DNA from: Methylotenera sp. | Lineage (GTDB): Bacteria > Pseudomonadota > Gammaproteobacteria > Burkholderiales > Methylophilaceae | Length of the DNA stretch: 64,000 nucleotides | Direction: 5' to 3' | Assembly (NCBI RefSeq): GCF_030684185.1 | Contig: NZ_JAUXOY010000010.1 | Coordinates: 45,969-109,968, forward strand | Part shown: piece by piece, positions 43,497 to 53,486 of the stretch | How positions within the stretch are numbered: the first letter of the stretch is position 1 | Layout: the number at the start of each line of letters is the position of its first letter | Notes under the pieces: model-generated | What the model was told of the DNA's origin: nothing | Database searches by the model: none | Seen by the model: the letters and a program-made list of their open reading frames with translations, nothing else | Translations under genes and position numbers: made by a program

Positions 43497-44261
43497 TTAA
43501 GCAAGCTCCAAGACCACGGGCGTGTGATCAGAAGGCCTTTCTAATTTGCGCGGCGTTTTGTCGATGCACGCAGAGGCGCAGGCTGATTTAAGTGCATCAC
43601 TTACTAAGATATGGTCAATACGCATGCCAAAATTACGTCTGAAACCCATCATACGGTAATCCCACCAACTAAAGCTTTTGTCAGGTTGTTCAAATAACCT
43701 GAAACTATCGTGTAATCCTAACTGCAATAGTTTTTGAAACGCCTCACGTTCGGCTGGGCTAACTAATACTTGGCCTACCCAGGCGGCGGGGTCATGGCAA
43801 TCACGGTCTTCAGGAGCGATATTGTAATCACCAAGTAACATGAGCTTAGGGTGGGCAGCTAATTCTGTTTTGAGCCAATCGTTTAAAGCATTTAGCCAGC
43901 GCATTTTGTAATGATATTTGTCAGAATCCACTGCTTGACCGTTAGGAATGTAGACGCAAATAATCCGCATGCCATTGATGGTGGCAGCAAGGACTCGTTG
44001 CTGATCATCATCGAAATTGGGAATGTTGCGCTGAATGTTGCTGATGGGATGGCGACTTAAAATAGCCACACCGTTATAAGTTTTTTGGCCAATATGGGTA
44101 GCCTCGTAGCCAACTTCTTTTAGTGCCTCATACGGAAATTTACTGTCTTCTTGTTTGGTTTCTTGCAAACATAGCACGTCAGGCTGATTGGCATCCAGCC
44201 AATCAAGCATGTGCGGCAGTCTGACGTTCAGTGAGTTGACATTCCAGGTAGCAAGTTTCAT
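43497..44261 (-). CDS. xth: Exodeoxyribonuclease III
   Basis: A 254-residue Mg-dependent AP endonuclease/3'-5' exonuclease for base-excision repair. Signature segments are LATWNVNSLNVRLPHMLDWL, LCLQETKQEDSKFP (metal Glu), MLLGDYNIAPEDRDCHDP (Asp, Asn) and RIDHILVSDAL with SDHTPVVLEL (catalytic Asp-His). It lies 14 bp downstream of prlC. Confidence 0.96.
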   Translation of the reverse strand: MKLATWNVNSLNVRLPHMLDWLDANQPDVLCLQETKQEDSKFPYEALKEVGYEATHIGQKTYNGVAILSRHPISNIQRNIPNFDDDQQRVLAATINGMRIICVYIPNGQAVDSDKYHYKMRWLNALNDWLKTELAAHPKLMLLGDYNIAPEDRDCHDPAAWVGQVLVSPAEREAFQKLLQLGLHDSFRLFEQPDKSFSWWDYRMMGFRRNFGMRIDHILVSDALKSACASACIDKTPRKLERPSDHTPVVLELA

Positions 44262-44275
44262 CGTGGTAGAGATAA

Positions 44276-46360
44276 TTAGTTCATGCCATTATGGCGGAGC
44301 AACGCATCAATGCTTGGTTCGCGGCCACGAAATGCAGTGAAAGATTCCATCGCGGTGCGAGAGCCGCCCTGTGACAAAATTTCTTGCCAATAGCGTTTGC
44401 CAGTTTCGGCTGACATTACACCGTCTTCTTCAAACATACTGTAGGCATCGGCAGATAATACTTCTGCCCATTTGTAGCTATAGTAGCCTGCAGAGTATCC
44501 GCCTGAGAAAATATGTGTGAAGTTATTCGGGAAGCGATTCCATTTTGGTGGGCGTACTACTGCGACTTCATCACGTACGGTTTCGATTAAATCTAGCGCT
44601 GATGACTGACCATTCGGGTCAAATTCACTGTGTAAGAGTATATCAAACAATGAGAATTCAATTTGACGCATGGTTTGCATGCCGGCAGAGAAGTTTTTAG
44701 CGGCTACCATTTTGTCAAATAAAGCGCGCGGCAATTGCTCACCTGTGTCTACATGGGCTGTCATATTCCGCAGTACTTCCCATTCCCAACAAAAATTTTC
44801 CATAAACTGGCTGGGTAGTTCTACTGCATCCCATTCCACACCTTTAATGCCAGATACACCATAATCATCTACTTGCGTCAGCATGTGGTGTAAGCCATGG
44901 CCAAATTCGTGGAACATGGTGAGTACTTCATCGTGTGTAAATAACGCCGGTTTTTCACCGACAGGCGCTGAGAAGTTGCAAGTTAAAAAGGCCACAGGCG
45001 TAGTCACTTTACCATCTACTTTACGACGTGTAATGGCTTCATCCATCCAAGCGCCGCCACGTTTATTGTTACGTGCATATAAGTCTAGGTAAAATTGACC
45101 AATTAAGTTGCCCGCGTGGTCATTGATGTCATAAAAGCTGGCATCTTCGTGCCATACTGAAGCTTGAGATTTATTTACATGTACGCCAAAAATGGTCTCA
45201 ACCACTTTGAAGAGACCTGTCAGCACGTTAGTTTCAGGGAAATATTGTTTCACTTCAAGGTCAGAAAACGCATATTTTTCTTCACGCAGTTTTTCAGAAG
45301 CATAGGCAACGTCCCAAGCCTGCATATCGGTAATGCCCAGTTTAGCTGCATACTGTTCAAGCTCTTGCTTGTCTTTTAACGCATAAGGTTTGGCTTTTTC
45401 AGCCAAGTCATATAAAAAATCTTTCACATGTTTTACTGATTCAGCCATTTTGGTAGCGACTGAAAGTTCAGCGTAGTTAGCAAAACCGAGCAGATTTGCA
45501 GCTTCAAGTTTCAATTTTAGTATTTGTGAAATAAGCGGCGTGTTATCCCATTCTGCCTTACCAAACTCTGAAGCGCGTGTTGCATAGGCGCGGTAAAGGG
45601 TTTCGCGCAGGTTGCGATTTTGAGCATATTGCAAAACAGGCAGATAAGAAGGGAAGTGTAAAGTAAATTTCCAGCTTGGCTTATTATTTTTGTTACCAGC
45701 TCGCGCTGCTAATTCGTCCAGTTTTGCAGCCTCGCTGGCGGCTTGCAGCACATCTTCAGGAATGCCAGCTAAAGCACTTGCATCATCCACGTAAAGGGCA
45801 TAATCATTGGTGTTATCTAATACATTCTCCTCAAATTTGGATGAAAGTTTTGATAATTCTTCCTGAATGGCTTTGAAGCGACTCTTTTGCTCGGTAGGTA
45901 ATTCAGCTCCGCCCAAACGGAAATCACGCAGCTCGTTTTCTACAATCTTCTTTTGTGATGCGGTGAATGTGTTAAATTCAGGGCTAGCACGCAAGGTGCG
46001 GAACTTAGCATAAAGCCGTTCATCTTGACCTAAGTCAGCATAAAAATCAGTCAGTTTAGATAAATTTTCGTTATAAGCTTCACGTAATTCCGGGCTATTC
46101 ACCACGCCATTCATATGACCCACTTGAGACCATGCGCGAGATAATTTTTCTTCCATATCTTCAAGTTTGGCAGCAAAGTTATCCCAAGTGACTTCGCCAT
46201 TACTTTGACTGTCACTTTGTGCAAGTGCTTCAATGGTCGCTCTTGCTTCCGCCAGTAAACAGTCAATGGCGGGTGATACATGCTCAGCCTTGATTTCTTC
46301 AAATTTTGGTAGGCCAGAAAAATGTAAAAGTGGGTTGTTTTGTAATGATTGACTGGTCAA
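44276..46360 (-). CDS. prlC: Oligopeptidase A
   Basis: A 694-residue cytoplasmic M3-family metallopeptidase that degrades oligopeptides, including cleaved signal peptides. The zinc motif is FHEFGHGLHHML (about residue 484), with the third ligand in SQFMENFCWE. The start is TTG at 46360, since no in-frame ATG gives the conserved N-terminus (NNPLLHFSGLPKFEEI); an AGGA lies upstream at a rather long spacing. The length matches OpdA. Confidence 0.95.
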   Translation of the reverse strand: MTSQSLQNNPLLHFSGLPKFEEIKAEHVSPAIDCLLAEARATIEALAQSDSQSNGEVTWDNFAAKLEDMEEKLSRAWSQVGHMNGVVNSPELREAYNENLSKLTDFYADLGQDERLYAKFRTLRASPEFNTFTASQKKIVENELRDFRLGGAELPTEQKSRFKAIQEELSKLSSKFEENVLDNTNDYALYVDDASALAGIPEDVLQAASEAAKLDELAARAGNKNNKPSWKFTLHFPSYLPVLQYAQNRNLRETLYRAYATRASEFGKAEWDNTPLISQILKLKLEAANLLGFANYAELSVATKMAESVKHVKDFLYDLAEKAKPYALKDKQELEQYAAKLGITDMQAWDVAYASEKLREEKYAFSDLEVKQYFPETNVLTGLFKVVETIFGVHVNKSQASVWHEDASFYDINDHAGNLIGQFYLDLYARNNKRGGAWMDEAITRRKVDGKVTTPVAFLTCNFSAPVGEKPALFTHDEVLTMFHEFGHGLHHMLTQVDDYGVSGIKGVEWDAVELPSQFMENFCWEWEVLRNMTAHVDTGEQLPRALFDKMVAAKNFSAGMQTMRQIEFSLFDILLHSEFDPNGQSSALDLIETVRDEVAVVRPPKWNRFPNNFTHIFSGGYSAGYYSYKWAEVLSADAYSMFEEDGVMSAETGKRYWQEILSQGGSRTAMESFTAFRGREPSIDALLRHNGMN

Positions 46361-46448
46361 AGTGTAAAATCTTTCCTGATATTTTAACGTAACCTTTTAA
46401 CAAGTTACTTGTAAGCTGATTAACTGGTAAATTGATAAAACTTGCCTT

Positions 46449-46820
46449 CTAATTTATCAAACGTAAGGTAAACGGGTAACGGTAGGTTTCGCCCTTGCTG
46501 GTAGAGATAGCGGCGATAATGGATAAAACAATATTGAATACCCAAATAATCAACATGAACACAAAGCCTATTAAAATCCAGGCTAAAACCCATGATATAA
46601 AATAAGCAAGTAGTACGGTGATTTGAAAGTTCAGTGCTTCTTTAGCTTGCTCTGAAATATATTCGCTGTCATCTTTTTTCAAAATCCAAACGATTAACGC
46701 GGGAACAAACGAAAACACCGTGCCCCCAAGATGCGTAATGGTGGCGATATTTTTATCATCGTTACTGGGAGTGGCGTTATTTGGCTCAGTAATTACTTCG
46801 GTGTTTGTTTCGGTAGACAT
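46449..46820 (-). CDS. DUF4870 membrane protein
   Basis: A 123-residue protein with a polar N-terminus (about 28 residues) and three hydrophobic helices. The family pattern HLGGTVFSFVPALIVWILKKDDSEYISEQAKEALNFQI is clear, and the C-terminus ends YRYPFTLRLIN. DUF4870 proteins (Tic20-like) have no established role. It lies 31 bp downstream of the PTS enzyme I gene and may be co-transcribed with it. Confidence 0.9.
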   Translation of the reverse strand: MSTETNTEVITEPNNATPSNDDKNIATITHLGGTVFSFVPALIVWILKKDDSEYISEQAKEALNFQITVLLAYFISWVLAWILIGFVFMLIIWVFNIVLSIIAAISTSKGETYRYPFTLRLIN

Positions 46821-46851
46821 TGAAGTCCTTTCGATAGTAGGTGTGCATTGA

Positions 46852-48627
46852 TTATGGTCTTGGATGCATTCTTAAATCAGCAATTCGATTCAATTTGGCG
46901 ACAAGAGGTTCAATTTTTTCTATGTCAGTCAGATTTAGAATTTTGCGGGAGTTAGCACTAAGCGCACTCAGTTGGCTGTGCAGTATCTGTTGTTTTACAC
47001 TGAGTATATGTGATGGATGCATGGAAAGTTGACGCAGCCCCATACCAATTAACAGCTTGGTGAGTTTGGCATCTCCAGCCATCTCGCCACACACAGAAAC
47101 TGACTTACCCAACTTTTCACCTGCTTTGATGGTCATCGAGATTAATTTTAATACCGATGGATGCAGTGGGTTATAAAGATGCGCCACGGCATCATCAGTG
47201 CGATCTATCGCTAAGGTATATTGGATCAGATCGTTAGTGCCGATGGACAAGAAGTCTAACTCATTCGCAAATGCTTCCGCGTTAATAGCGGCCGCTGGAA
47301 TTTCTATCATTCCGCCTAATGCAATGTTTTCATTAAATAAAACCCCCTGCTTACGCAGGCTCAATTTAGCGCGCTCTAGTAGCAGCTTGGTTTGCCGCAG
47401 CTCAGACAGCGTTGATAGCATAGGCACCAATATTTTAATATTACCAAAATGCGATGCACGTAATAGTGCGCGTAATTGGGTATGGAAAATCTGTGGTTCA
47501 GATAAGCAATAACGAATCGCACGTAAACCTAGTGCTGGGTTGGCACACGTTACCACAGTATCAGGATTCATTTGTTTATCGGCACCTAAATCCAGAGTGC
47601 GAATAATGACAACATCACCTTTCATGGCCTCAGCTACTTTTTTGTAGGCAATAAACTGCTCTTCTTCATCTGGCATTTCACGCCGATTCATGAACAAAAA
47701 CTCGGTGCGATATAGCCCAATACCTGTGGCACCCGCTGCTTTGACGGCGGTCACGTCATCCGGCACTTCAATGTTGGCAAATAAATCAATATTAATACCA
47801 TCTAAAGTAACGGCTTTGGTTGATTTGATGCGCTGTAGCTTTTGTTGCTCAAGTTCCCATTGCTCCTGACGCAGCCTGTACTCAGTCAAGATGTTTTTGT
47901 CGGGGTTAACAATTACCACCCCTTGCTTACCATCTACAATAATGAGCTCGCCGTCGCGAATTAAATCACGGGCTTTTTGCAATGCAACAATTGAAGGTAT
48001 ATTAAGGCTGCGCGCAAGAATTGCGGTATGAGACGTTATGCCTCCTACATCGGTAATAAATGCGGCAAATTCATGCTGTTTAAATTGAATGGCATCGGCG
48101 GGTGAAATATCGTGTGCAACTAAAATGAGTTTGTGTTCTTCACTCAGTGCACTCAACTGTTGTTCTGTGGCCAATTGGCTAGGGTGACCAAGCAGCACTT
48201 TAATGACGCGCTCGACAACTTGAATGACATCTTGTTTGCGCTCTCGTAGATAGTTGTCTTCAATTTGTTCAAATTGCTCAACGATTTCATCCATTTGCAA
48301 TTTAATTGCCCACTCGGCATTGCATTTTTCATTTTGGATGATTTTTTTAGGCGCTTCAGATAATGATTTGTCTGACAGCATCATTAAATGTGTACCAATA
48401 AAGGCACTTAATTCGGCGGGTGCATTTTTACGCAAACTGCTGTTAATTTTCTCTAAATCATACTTAACGGTAGCTATCGCATCGCTAAAACGCTTGATTT
48501 CATCATCTATTAAATGCATTGGAAGCTGATAATGAACAACTTCTAGAAGTGCATTAGAGATTAAGTGTGCTTGCCCAATGGCAATGCCACTAGAGACGCC
48601 TACGCCATGGATGCTAAAGCTAGTCAC
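46852..48627 (-). CDS. ptsI: PTS enzyme I (phosphoenolpyruvate-protein phosphotransferase)
   Basis: A 591-residue cytoplasmic kinase that transfers phosphate from PEP to HPr. The phosphorylated histidine is in GGITSHTAILARSL (His200). The PEP-binding domain has ATGIGLYRTEFLFMNR and CGEMAGDAKLTKLLIGMGL, and SIGTNDLIQYTLAIDR is near the C-terminus. It has no N-terminal GAF domain, so it is the general EI rather than PtsP. It ends the operon rpoN-hpf-hprK-rapZ-EIIA-HPr-EI; no sugar permease is in the window. Confidence 0.95.
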   Translation of the reverse strand: MTSFSIHGVGVSSGIAIGQAHLISNALLEVVHYQLPMHLIDDEIKRFSDAIATVKYDLEKINSSLRKNAPAELSAFIGTHLMMLSDKSLSEAPKKIIQNEKCNAEWAIKLQMDEIVEQFEQIEDNYLRERKQDVIQVVERVIKVLLGHPSQLATEQQLSALSEEHKLILVAHDISPADAIQFKQHEFAAFITDVGGITSHTAILARSLNIPSIVALQKARDLIRDGELIIVDGKQGVVIVNPDKNILTEYRLRQEQWELEQQKLQRIKSTKAVTLDGINIDLFANIEVPDDVTAVKAAGATGIGLYRTEFLFMNRREMPDEEEQFIAYKKVAEAMKGDVVIIRTLDLGADKQMNPDTVVTCANPALGLRAIRYCLSEPQIFHTQLRALLRASHFGNIKILVPMLSTLSELRQTKLLLERAKLSLRKQGVLFNENIALGGMIEIPAAAINAEAFANELDFLSIGTNDLIQYTLAIDRTDDAVAHLYNPLHPSVLKLISMTIKAGEKLGKSVSVCGEMAGDAKLTKLLIGMGLRQLSMHPSHILSVKQQILHSQLSALSANSRKILNLTDIEKIEPLVAKLNRIADLRMHPRP

Positions 48628-48701
48628 TATAGTTCTTCTCCGTGAGAAATCACTTTAAATTTACTCCGCGAGAAATCACTCGTAATTTTCCCCATGAAAA
48701 A

Positions 48702-48971
48702 TTATTCGCCTTCGCCAAAATAGTCCGCAATTAATGCAGTCAGGGCATCAATTGCAGCTTGTTCATCTGTGCCATTGGCATCTAGTGTGATAAACGAGCC
48801 TTTAGCAGCAGCCAGCATCATTACACCCATAATGCTCTTTGCGTTTACTCTGCGGCCATTTCGGGTTATCCACACTTCGCTGGCAAACTTACTGGCAGTT
48901 TGGGTTAGTTTAGTTGAGGCGCGGGCATGCAACCCTAATTTATTGATAATTTCCACTTCGGTACTAATCAT
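48702..48971 (-). CDS. ptsH: Phosphocarrier protein HPr
   Basis: An 89-residue carrier with phosphoacceptor His15 in NKLGLHARAS and the regulatory Ser46 in NAKSIMGVMMLAA. The serine site matches the presence of the HPr kinase gene two genes upstream, so it can be phosphorylated both by enzyme I (His) and by HprK (Ser). It lies between EIIA and enzyme I. Confidence 0.96.
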   Translation of the reverse strand: MISTEVEIINKLGLHARASTKLTQTASKFASEVWITRNGRRVNAKSIMGVMMLAAAKGSFITLDANGTDEQAAIDALTALIADYFGEGE

Positions 48972-49043
48972 GCTATATAAGCCCGGTTGTATTTTTGAAA
49001 GTCATATTTTTTAATATTAAGCACTAAGTTTTTCATAAATATC

Positions 49044-49454
49044 TTACGACCCATATCGGTCGCAACAATCACGGTCAAAATGCACTACACCCTCACGCCC
49101 GCCGCTGATGGCTTTTTCCACCAATGCCATCAGTGACTCATGTCGGTAAGTCATCGTGCGAACTATCATCGGCATATTGACGCCCGCAACTCCTTCTACC
49201 TTACCGGGTACTAATAATTTACTCACAATGTTGCAAGGGGTTGCGCCATACATATCTGACAGCACTAAAACGCCATCACCATGATCAAGCTCGAGCACCA
49301 ATGCTTGTGCTTTTGGTAGCAATTCATTGGGGTCGTCATCAATATTAACAGCAAGAAATGCTAATTGCCTAGGTTCATTTCCAATGACATGTTTAGCACA
49401 CTCTTTCAGGCTTTCACCTAAACCCCCATGCGCAATAATTAAAATGCCAATCAT
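49044..49454 (-). CDS. PTS EIIA component, mannose/fructose type
   Basis: A 136-residue EIIA(Man)-like protein with phosphoacceptor His9 in IGILIIAHGGLGESL and the DMYGATPCNIVSKL block. No EIIB, EIIC or EIID gene is nearby, so the phosphorelay probably regulates other proteins rather than importing sugar, as proposed for other Proteobacteria with incomplete PTS. It lies 58 bp behind rapZ and 72 bp before HPr. Confidence 0.94.
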   Translation of the reverse strand: MIGILIIAHGGLGESLKECAKHVIGNEPRQLAFLAVNIDDDPNELLPKAQALVLELDHGDGVLVLSDMYGATPCNIVSKLLVPGKVEGVAGVNMPMIVRTMTYRHESLMALVEKAISGGREGVVHFDRDCCDRYGS

Positions 49455-49512
49455 TTTTTATCTCAACTATAAGTTATTAAATCTAATGCTATTCACTATT
49501 TTGTTAACCACA

Positions 49513-50379
49513 TTATGTTAATTCTCTATGCCTGGTTAACACTTTTTGCTTTGACTTAAAATGTTGACTTAGTTGCTCAACAAAATAAACGGAACGATGC
49601 TGGCCGCCAGTGCAACCAATAGCCACTGTTAAATAGCTGCGGTTGTCTGTAACAAAGCACGGTAGCCACTTTTCTATATATTGTTTTATGTCATTCAACA
49701 TTTCTTGCGCATTAGCCTGTTTATCCAAAAACAATTGCACTTCAGCATCGCGGCCTGTGAGGTCGCGTAATTTTGGGTCGTAATGTGGGTTTGGTAAACA
49801 GCGTATATCAAATACAAAGTCAGCGTCTAACGGAATGCCATGCTTAAAACCGAATGAGGTAAATAGCAAAGTTAATCCAGTATGGTCAATCGAAACGGCT
49901 TCTTTTATCCAGGCCCTGAGTTTGTTAGCACTGATATGGCTGGTATCAATCACATGTCCAAGGTTACCTAAGTTTCCCAGCAGTTCGCGTTCAATAGCAA
50001 TGCTCTCAGCTAACGTAGTGGTATCTTTACTCAAGGGGTGTTTACGCCTTGTTTCACTAAACCTTTTGACTAGTGTTTCAGCATTAGACTCAAGGAAAAG
50101 TACTTGAGTAATAACGCCCTGTAATTTTAATTGCTCGATATGTGCAGGCAATGTTTCAATCGCCGCGCTACGGCTGTCAATGCTAATTGCCACGCGGTCG
50201 TAATTAGCCACATTTGGGTTTTCTGCGCGCCTGGTTTCGGATTGCAAGTGTTCCGCAATCTGCGGCAACATGGTGGCGGGTAAGTTGTCAATACAGTAAT
50301 AGCCGCTATCTTCAAGCGCATGTAGTGCAATGCTTTTACCTGAGCCAGAAAGTCCTGTAACGATAATGAGTTGTTTCAT
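49513..50379 (-). CDS. rapZ: RNase adapter protein RapZ
   Basis: A 288-residue P-loop ATP/GTP-binding protein with Walker A GLSGSGKS at residues 9-16 and the conserved EDSGYYCIDNLP. The C-terminal half has FSFGFKHGIPLDADFVFDIRCLPNPHYDP-type sequence and AIGCTGGQHRSVYFVEQL. RapZ controls glucosamine-6-phosphate synthase mRNA in enterics. Here it sits in the PTS/RpoN operon, the typical place in betaproteobacteria, next to hprK. Confidence 0.95.
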   Translation of the reverse strand: MKQLIIVTGLSGSGKSIALHALEDSGYYCIDNLPATMLPQIAEHLQSETRRAENPNVANYDRVAISIDSRSAAIETLPAHIEQLKLQGVITQVLFLESNAETLVKRFSETRRKHPLSKDTTTLAESIAIERELLGNLGNLGHVIDTSHISANKLRAWIKEAVSIDHTGLTLLFTSFGFKHGIPLDADFVFDIRCLPNPHYDPKLRDLTGRDAEVQLFLDKQANAQEMLNDIKQYIEKWLPCFVTDNRSYLTVAIGCTGGQHRSVYFVEQLSQHFKSKQKVLTRHRELT

Positions 50380-50387
50380 GTTGATAA

Positions 50388-51338
50388 TTATTCGGTATTT
50401 GCCGACTTTTTCATTTCGCGCTGTTGGCGCTGAGTGAATTGCTTAGTCGCGTTGATACCACGTAATAATAGCATGTGGTTACGAATTGCGACTTCTACCA
50501 ACACGGCAATATTACGCCCAGCCGCGATGGGGATTTGCACTTTAGGAATTTTTACGCCTAATACTTGCTCATACAATGTTTTAATCTTAAGTCTGTCCAG
50601 TAAATGCGGAGCCAGTTTATCTGCCATTTCAAGCTGAATAATAAGATCTAGCGGCTTAGTTGGTTTGACAGAGTTATCACCAAATAGTGCGCGGATATTC
50701 AAAATACCCAAACCCCGCACCTCGATAAAATCTTGTAATAGAGGGGGGCAACGCCCTTCAATACGCTCAGGAGAAATACGGAAAAAATCAACAATATCAT
50801 CGGCAATTAACCGGTGCCCGCGTGAAATCAGCTCTAAAGCCAACTCACTTTTTCCCATACCAGCCTCACCTTTAATAAGCGCGCCAAATCCTTGCACTTC
50901 CATAAAAACGCCGTGCATACTGACAGATTCTGCCACTGCTTGGGCTAGGAAGTGATTCAAAATATCCATTAATTCCGGGCTGCGTAGCGGGGAAGAGAAT
51001 AGCGGCGTATTGTGACTATTGGCGGCCGCTATTAGCGTTTCTGGTACTTTTTCGCCATTTGCAACAATGACTGCGGCTAAATCTGTCGAATATAAATTTT
51101 TAATCGCGCTATTGGCTTCAGTAGTTTGCAGGCTTTGTAAGTAGTCCATTTCGGCACAACCTAACACCTGTACCCGATTAGGATGCACGAAATTGAGGTG
51201 GCCAATGAGTGCCAAAGATGGTTTTGATACGGTTTCGCTAGTGAGGGAATTAAACCCGCCGTCAAGTCCGGCAATCCAGTTAAGTTTGAGCTTACGGCGG
51301 GTCTGTTTGAATAGCTCAGCTACGTTTATTTGAGCCAT
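50388..51338 (-). CDS. hprK: HPr kinase/phosphorylase
   Basis: A 316-residue bifunctional enzyme that phosphorylates and dephosphorylates Ser46 of HPr. The P-loop is GEAGMGKSELALELISRGHRLIADD, followed by the signature EVRGLGILNIRALFG-type segment (RGLGILNIRALF). The N-terminal HPrK_N domain runs to about residue 130. Its substrate is encoded in the same operon. Eight bp separate it from rapZ. Confidence 0.95.
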   Translation of the reverse strand: MAQINVAELFKQTRRKLKLNWIAGLDGGFNSLTSETVSKPSLALIGHLNFVHPNRVQVLGCAEMDYLQSLQTTEANSAIKNLYSTDLAAVIVANGEKVPETLIAAANSHNTPLFSSPLRSPELMDILNHFLAQAVAESVSMHGVFMEVQGFGALIKGEAGMGKSELALELISRGHRLIADDIVDFFRISPERIEGRCPPLLQDFIEVRGLGILNIRALFGDNSVKPTKPLDLIIQLEMADKLAPHLLDRLKIKTLYEQVLGVKIPKVQIPIAAGRNIAVLVEVAIRNHMLLLRGINATKQFTQRQQREMKKSANTE

Positions 51339-51353
51339 AAATTATTACAAAGA

Positions 51354-51680
51354 TTAATCAATGCTTTGGTGCTTAACTGCGCCATTCGTTTTGTGATGAT
51401 CGGCTTGTTTTTCTTTGTGTTTCACCACTTGGCGATCCAGTTTGTCTGTCAGCATATCAATTGCGCTGTACATGTTGTCGTCAGTGCAGGCGGCATGTAA
51501 ATCATTCCCAGGAACATGCAGTGTAGCCTCTACCTTTTGGATAAGTTTTTCTACACTCATGGTCACTTTGACATCGATAACATGATCAAAGTGGTTGCTA
51601 ATTCGGACTAATTTGCTTGTGACATAATCGCGTAATGCAGGCGTTACTTCTAAGTGATGACCAGTTAATTGTAAATTCAT
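51354..51680 (-). CDS. hpf: Ribosome hibernation promoting factor
   Basis: A 108-residue protein that binds 30S subunits in stationary phase. I start at ATG 51680 (MNLQLTGHHLEVTPALRDYV) because GGAG lies 7 nt upstream; the longer frame adds 17 unsupported residues. Conserved segments are HFDHVIDVKVTMSVEKL and DDNMYSAIDMLTDKLDRQVVKHKEK. It is the short form. It lies in the usual place between rpoN and hprK; the 222 bp before it hold no gene and probably a promoter. Confidence 0.94.
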   Translation of the reverse strand: MNLQLTGHHLEVTPALRDYVTSKLVRISNHFDHVIDVKVTMSVEKLIQKVEATLHVPGNDLHAACTDDNMYSAIDMLTDKLDRQVVKHKEKQADHHKTNGAVKHQSID

Positions 51681-51902
51681 GACTTGCTCCTTTTTAAAAT
51701 ATTCTAAAAGTTTGAATTTCCAAAAACCCACAATGGTTGAAATTTTTAGTACTTCAAAACTTCTCGAACAATTTCAGTTTACTACTTTAATTCACATCTG
51801 TGCTACTTGAATAGAGAATATTTTAGATGCTTATTATGTGTATCAACTGAACTCGCCTTCAATACTTAATTGAAGTAGACGCCTTATATTTGACTTAACT
51901 CT

Positions 51903-53486
51903 TTAGAGCGATTTTCTTAAGCTGGCTGGCGCAATGTTGAGTGATTCCCGATATTTTGCAATGGTGCGGCGTGCTACGACTATGCCCTGTTTAGCTAATA
52001 AATCAGTAATTTGATTGTCGGAATAGGGTTTTTTAGGATTTTCCTGGTCAACCAGTTGCTTAATAAGTGCGCGTATAGCAGTTGCCGAGCAAGTGCCGCC
52101 TGTATCGGTTGCCACTGAGCTACCGAAGAAGTATTTCAACTCAAAGATTCCACGCGGCGTGAGCATATACTTGTTGTTGGTGACGCGAGAGATGGTCGAT
52201 TCATGTAAATCCAGCTCTTCGGCAATTTCACGTAGCACCAGAGGCTTCATTGCCACCTCACCGTATTCTAAAAAATTACGCTGACGGTCTGTAATTGATT
52301 GAGCCACCCGTAAAATGGTTGAAAAACGCTGTTGGATATTTTTAATCATCCATTTAGCCTCCTGCATTTGACTTTGCAGATATTGGCTAGAACTGTCGCG
52401 GTTGCGTTTCAAAATGCTCGCATAAAGCTGGTTGATTTTAAGTTTAGGAATCACAGCGTCGTTTAAGCTGGCAATCCAAATACCTTTTACTTTTTTGATG
52501 ATGACTTCGTGCTGAATATAATGTTCAGAGCCGATGATGCTAAAAGCGCTGCCAGGTCTTGGATTCAAGCTGGTGATAAGTTGCTGTACATTTTTCAGCG
52601 TGGATTCATCACACCCTAACTCTTTACGTAATTTACCAAAATCACGTGCGCCAAGTGCAGGTAAGTAGTGTTTTGCCATTAACTTAGCAAGTGCTAAATG
52701 CGGAGTGTATTTAGGAAGCAGTTCTAGCTGTAATAACAGACATTCACTTAAATCTCGCGCACCGACACCAGCAGGGTCTAAGTTCTGAATATGCCGTAAA
52801 GCCGTTTGTAGTTCTAATACTTCTATTTCCAGCTCTAGCGGCATTTGCTCGACAATATCTTCGAGCGTTTCTTCCAAGTAACCATCTTCGTTAATACTAT
52901 CTACCAGCAATAATGTGAGAGTTTGGTCACGCTCTGACAGCGGCATCAATTTTAGTTGGGAAAGTAGATGTTCCCGCAGGCTGATTTGTAAAGTTTCTTG
53001 TTGTTTAAAGTCGCTATCGTCATCAGCAGGCGTGCTATTTTCGTCCCAAAGGCTCCCGTTTGAGTATTCGTCATAATCATCATTGAATTCGGCAGAAAAG
53101 TCTGTAGTGCTTTGTTCAAATTCAGAAGTGCCTGGTTCAAATTCTGTTGATTCTGCTTGATTTGACTCAGCTTTACTTTCAGAAAATTCAGTGTTAGGTT
53201 TTTCTAGGTCAAAATCGCTGTTTACATCATAGTCCTGCGGGGTTTCAGTCACATTGCCATCATTACTGGTGGTATTTAGCGTGACTTCATCTTCACTATT
53301 GTCAGTTGCGTTACCGTATTCATCTTCACCGTCATCGCCTCTTTCTAGCAACGGATTGGTTTGCATGAGCAAATCAATTTCCTGATTGAGCTCTAATGTA
53401 GACAGTTGCAAAAGCCTAATCGCCTGTTGCAGTTGTGGCGTAAGCGAAAGGTTTTGTGAAAACTTAAGTTGTAAACCTTGTTTCAT
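51903..53486 (-). CDS. rpoN: RNA polymerase sigma-54 factor
   Basis: A 527-residue sigma factor. Region I is glutamine- and leucine-rich ([27 protein letters not shown]) and region II is a long acidic linker (about residues 70-160). The RpoN box [10 protein letters not shown] is at about residue 505, with the HTH before it ([22 protein letters not shown]). It overlaps lptB by 4 bp. Sigma-54 needs an AAA+ activator; the NtrX homologue in this window appears unable to supply that. Confidence 0.96.
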   Translation of the reverse strand: MKQGLQLKFSQNLSLTPQLQQAIRLLQLSTLELNQEIDLLMQTNPLLERGDDGEDEYGNATDNSEDEVTLNTTSNDGNVTETPQDYDVNSDFDLEKPNTEFSESKAESNQAESTEFEPGTSEFEQSTTDFSAEFNDDYDEYSNGSLWDENSTPADDDSDFKQQETLQISLREHLLSQLKLMPLSERDQTLTLLLVDSINEDGYLEETLEDIVEQMPLELEIEVLELQTALRHIQNLDPAGVGARDLSECLLLQLELLPKYTPHLALAKLMAKHYLPALGARDFGKLRKELGCDESTLKNVQQLITSLNPRPGSAFSIIGSEHYIQHEVIIKKVKGIWIASLNDAVIPKLKINQLYASILKRNRDSSSQYLQSQMQEAKWMIKNIQQRFSTILRVAQSITDRQRNFLEYGEVAMKPLVLREIAEELDLHESTISRVTNNKYMLTPRGIFELKYFFGSSVATDTGGTCSATAIRALIKQLVDQENPKKPYSDNQITDLLAKQGIVVARRTIAKYRESLNIAPASLRKSL

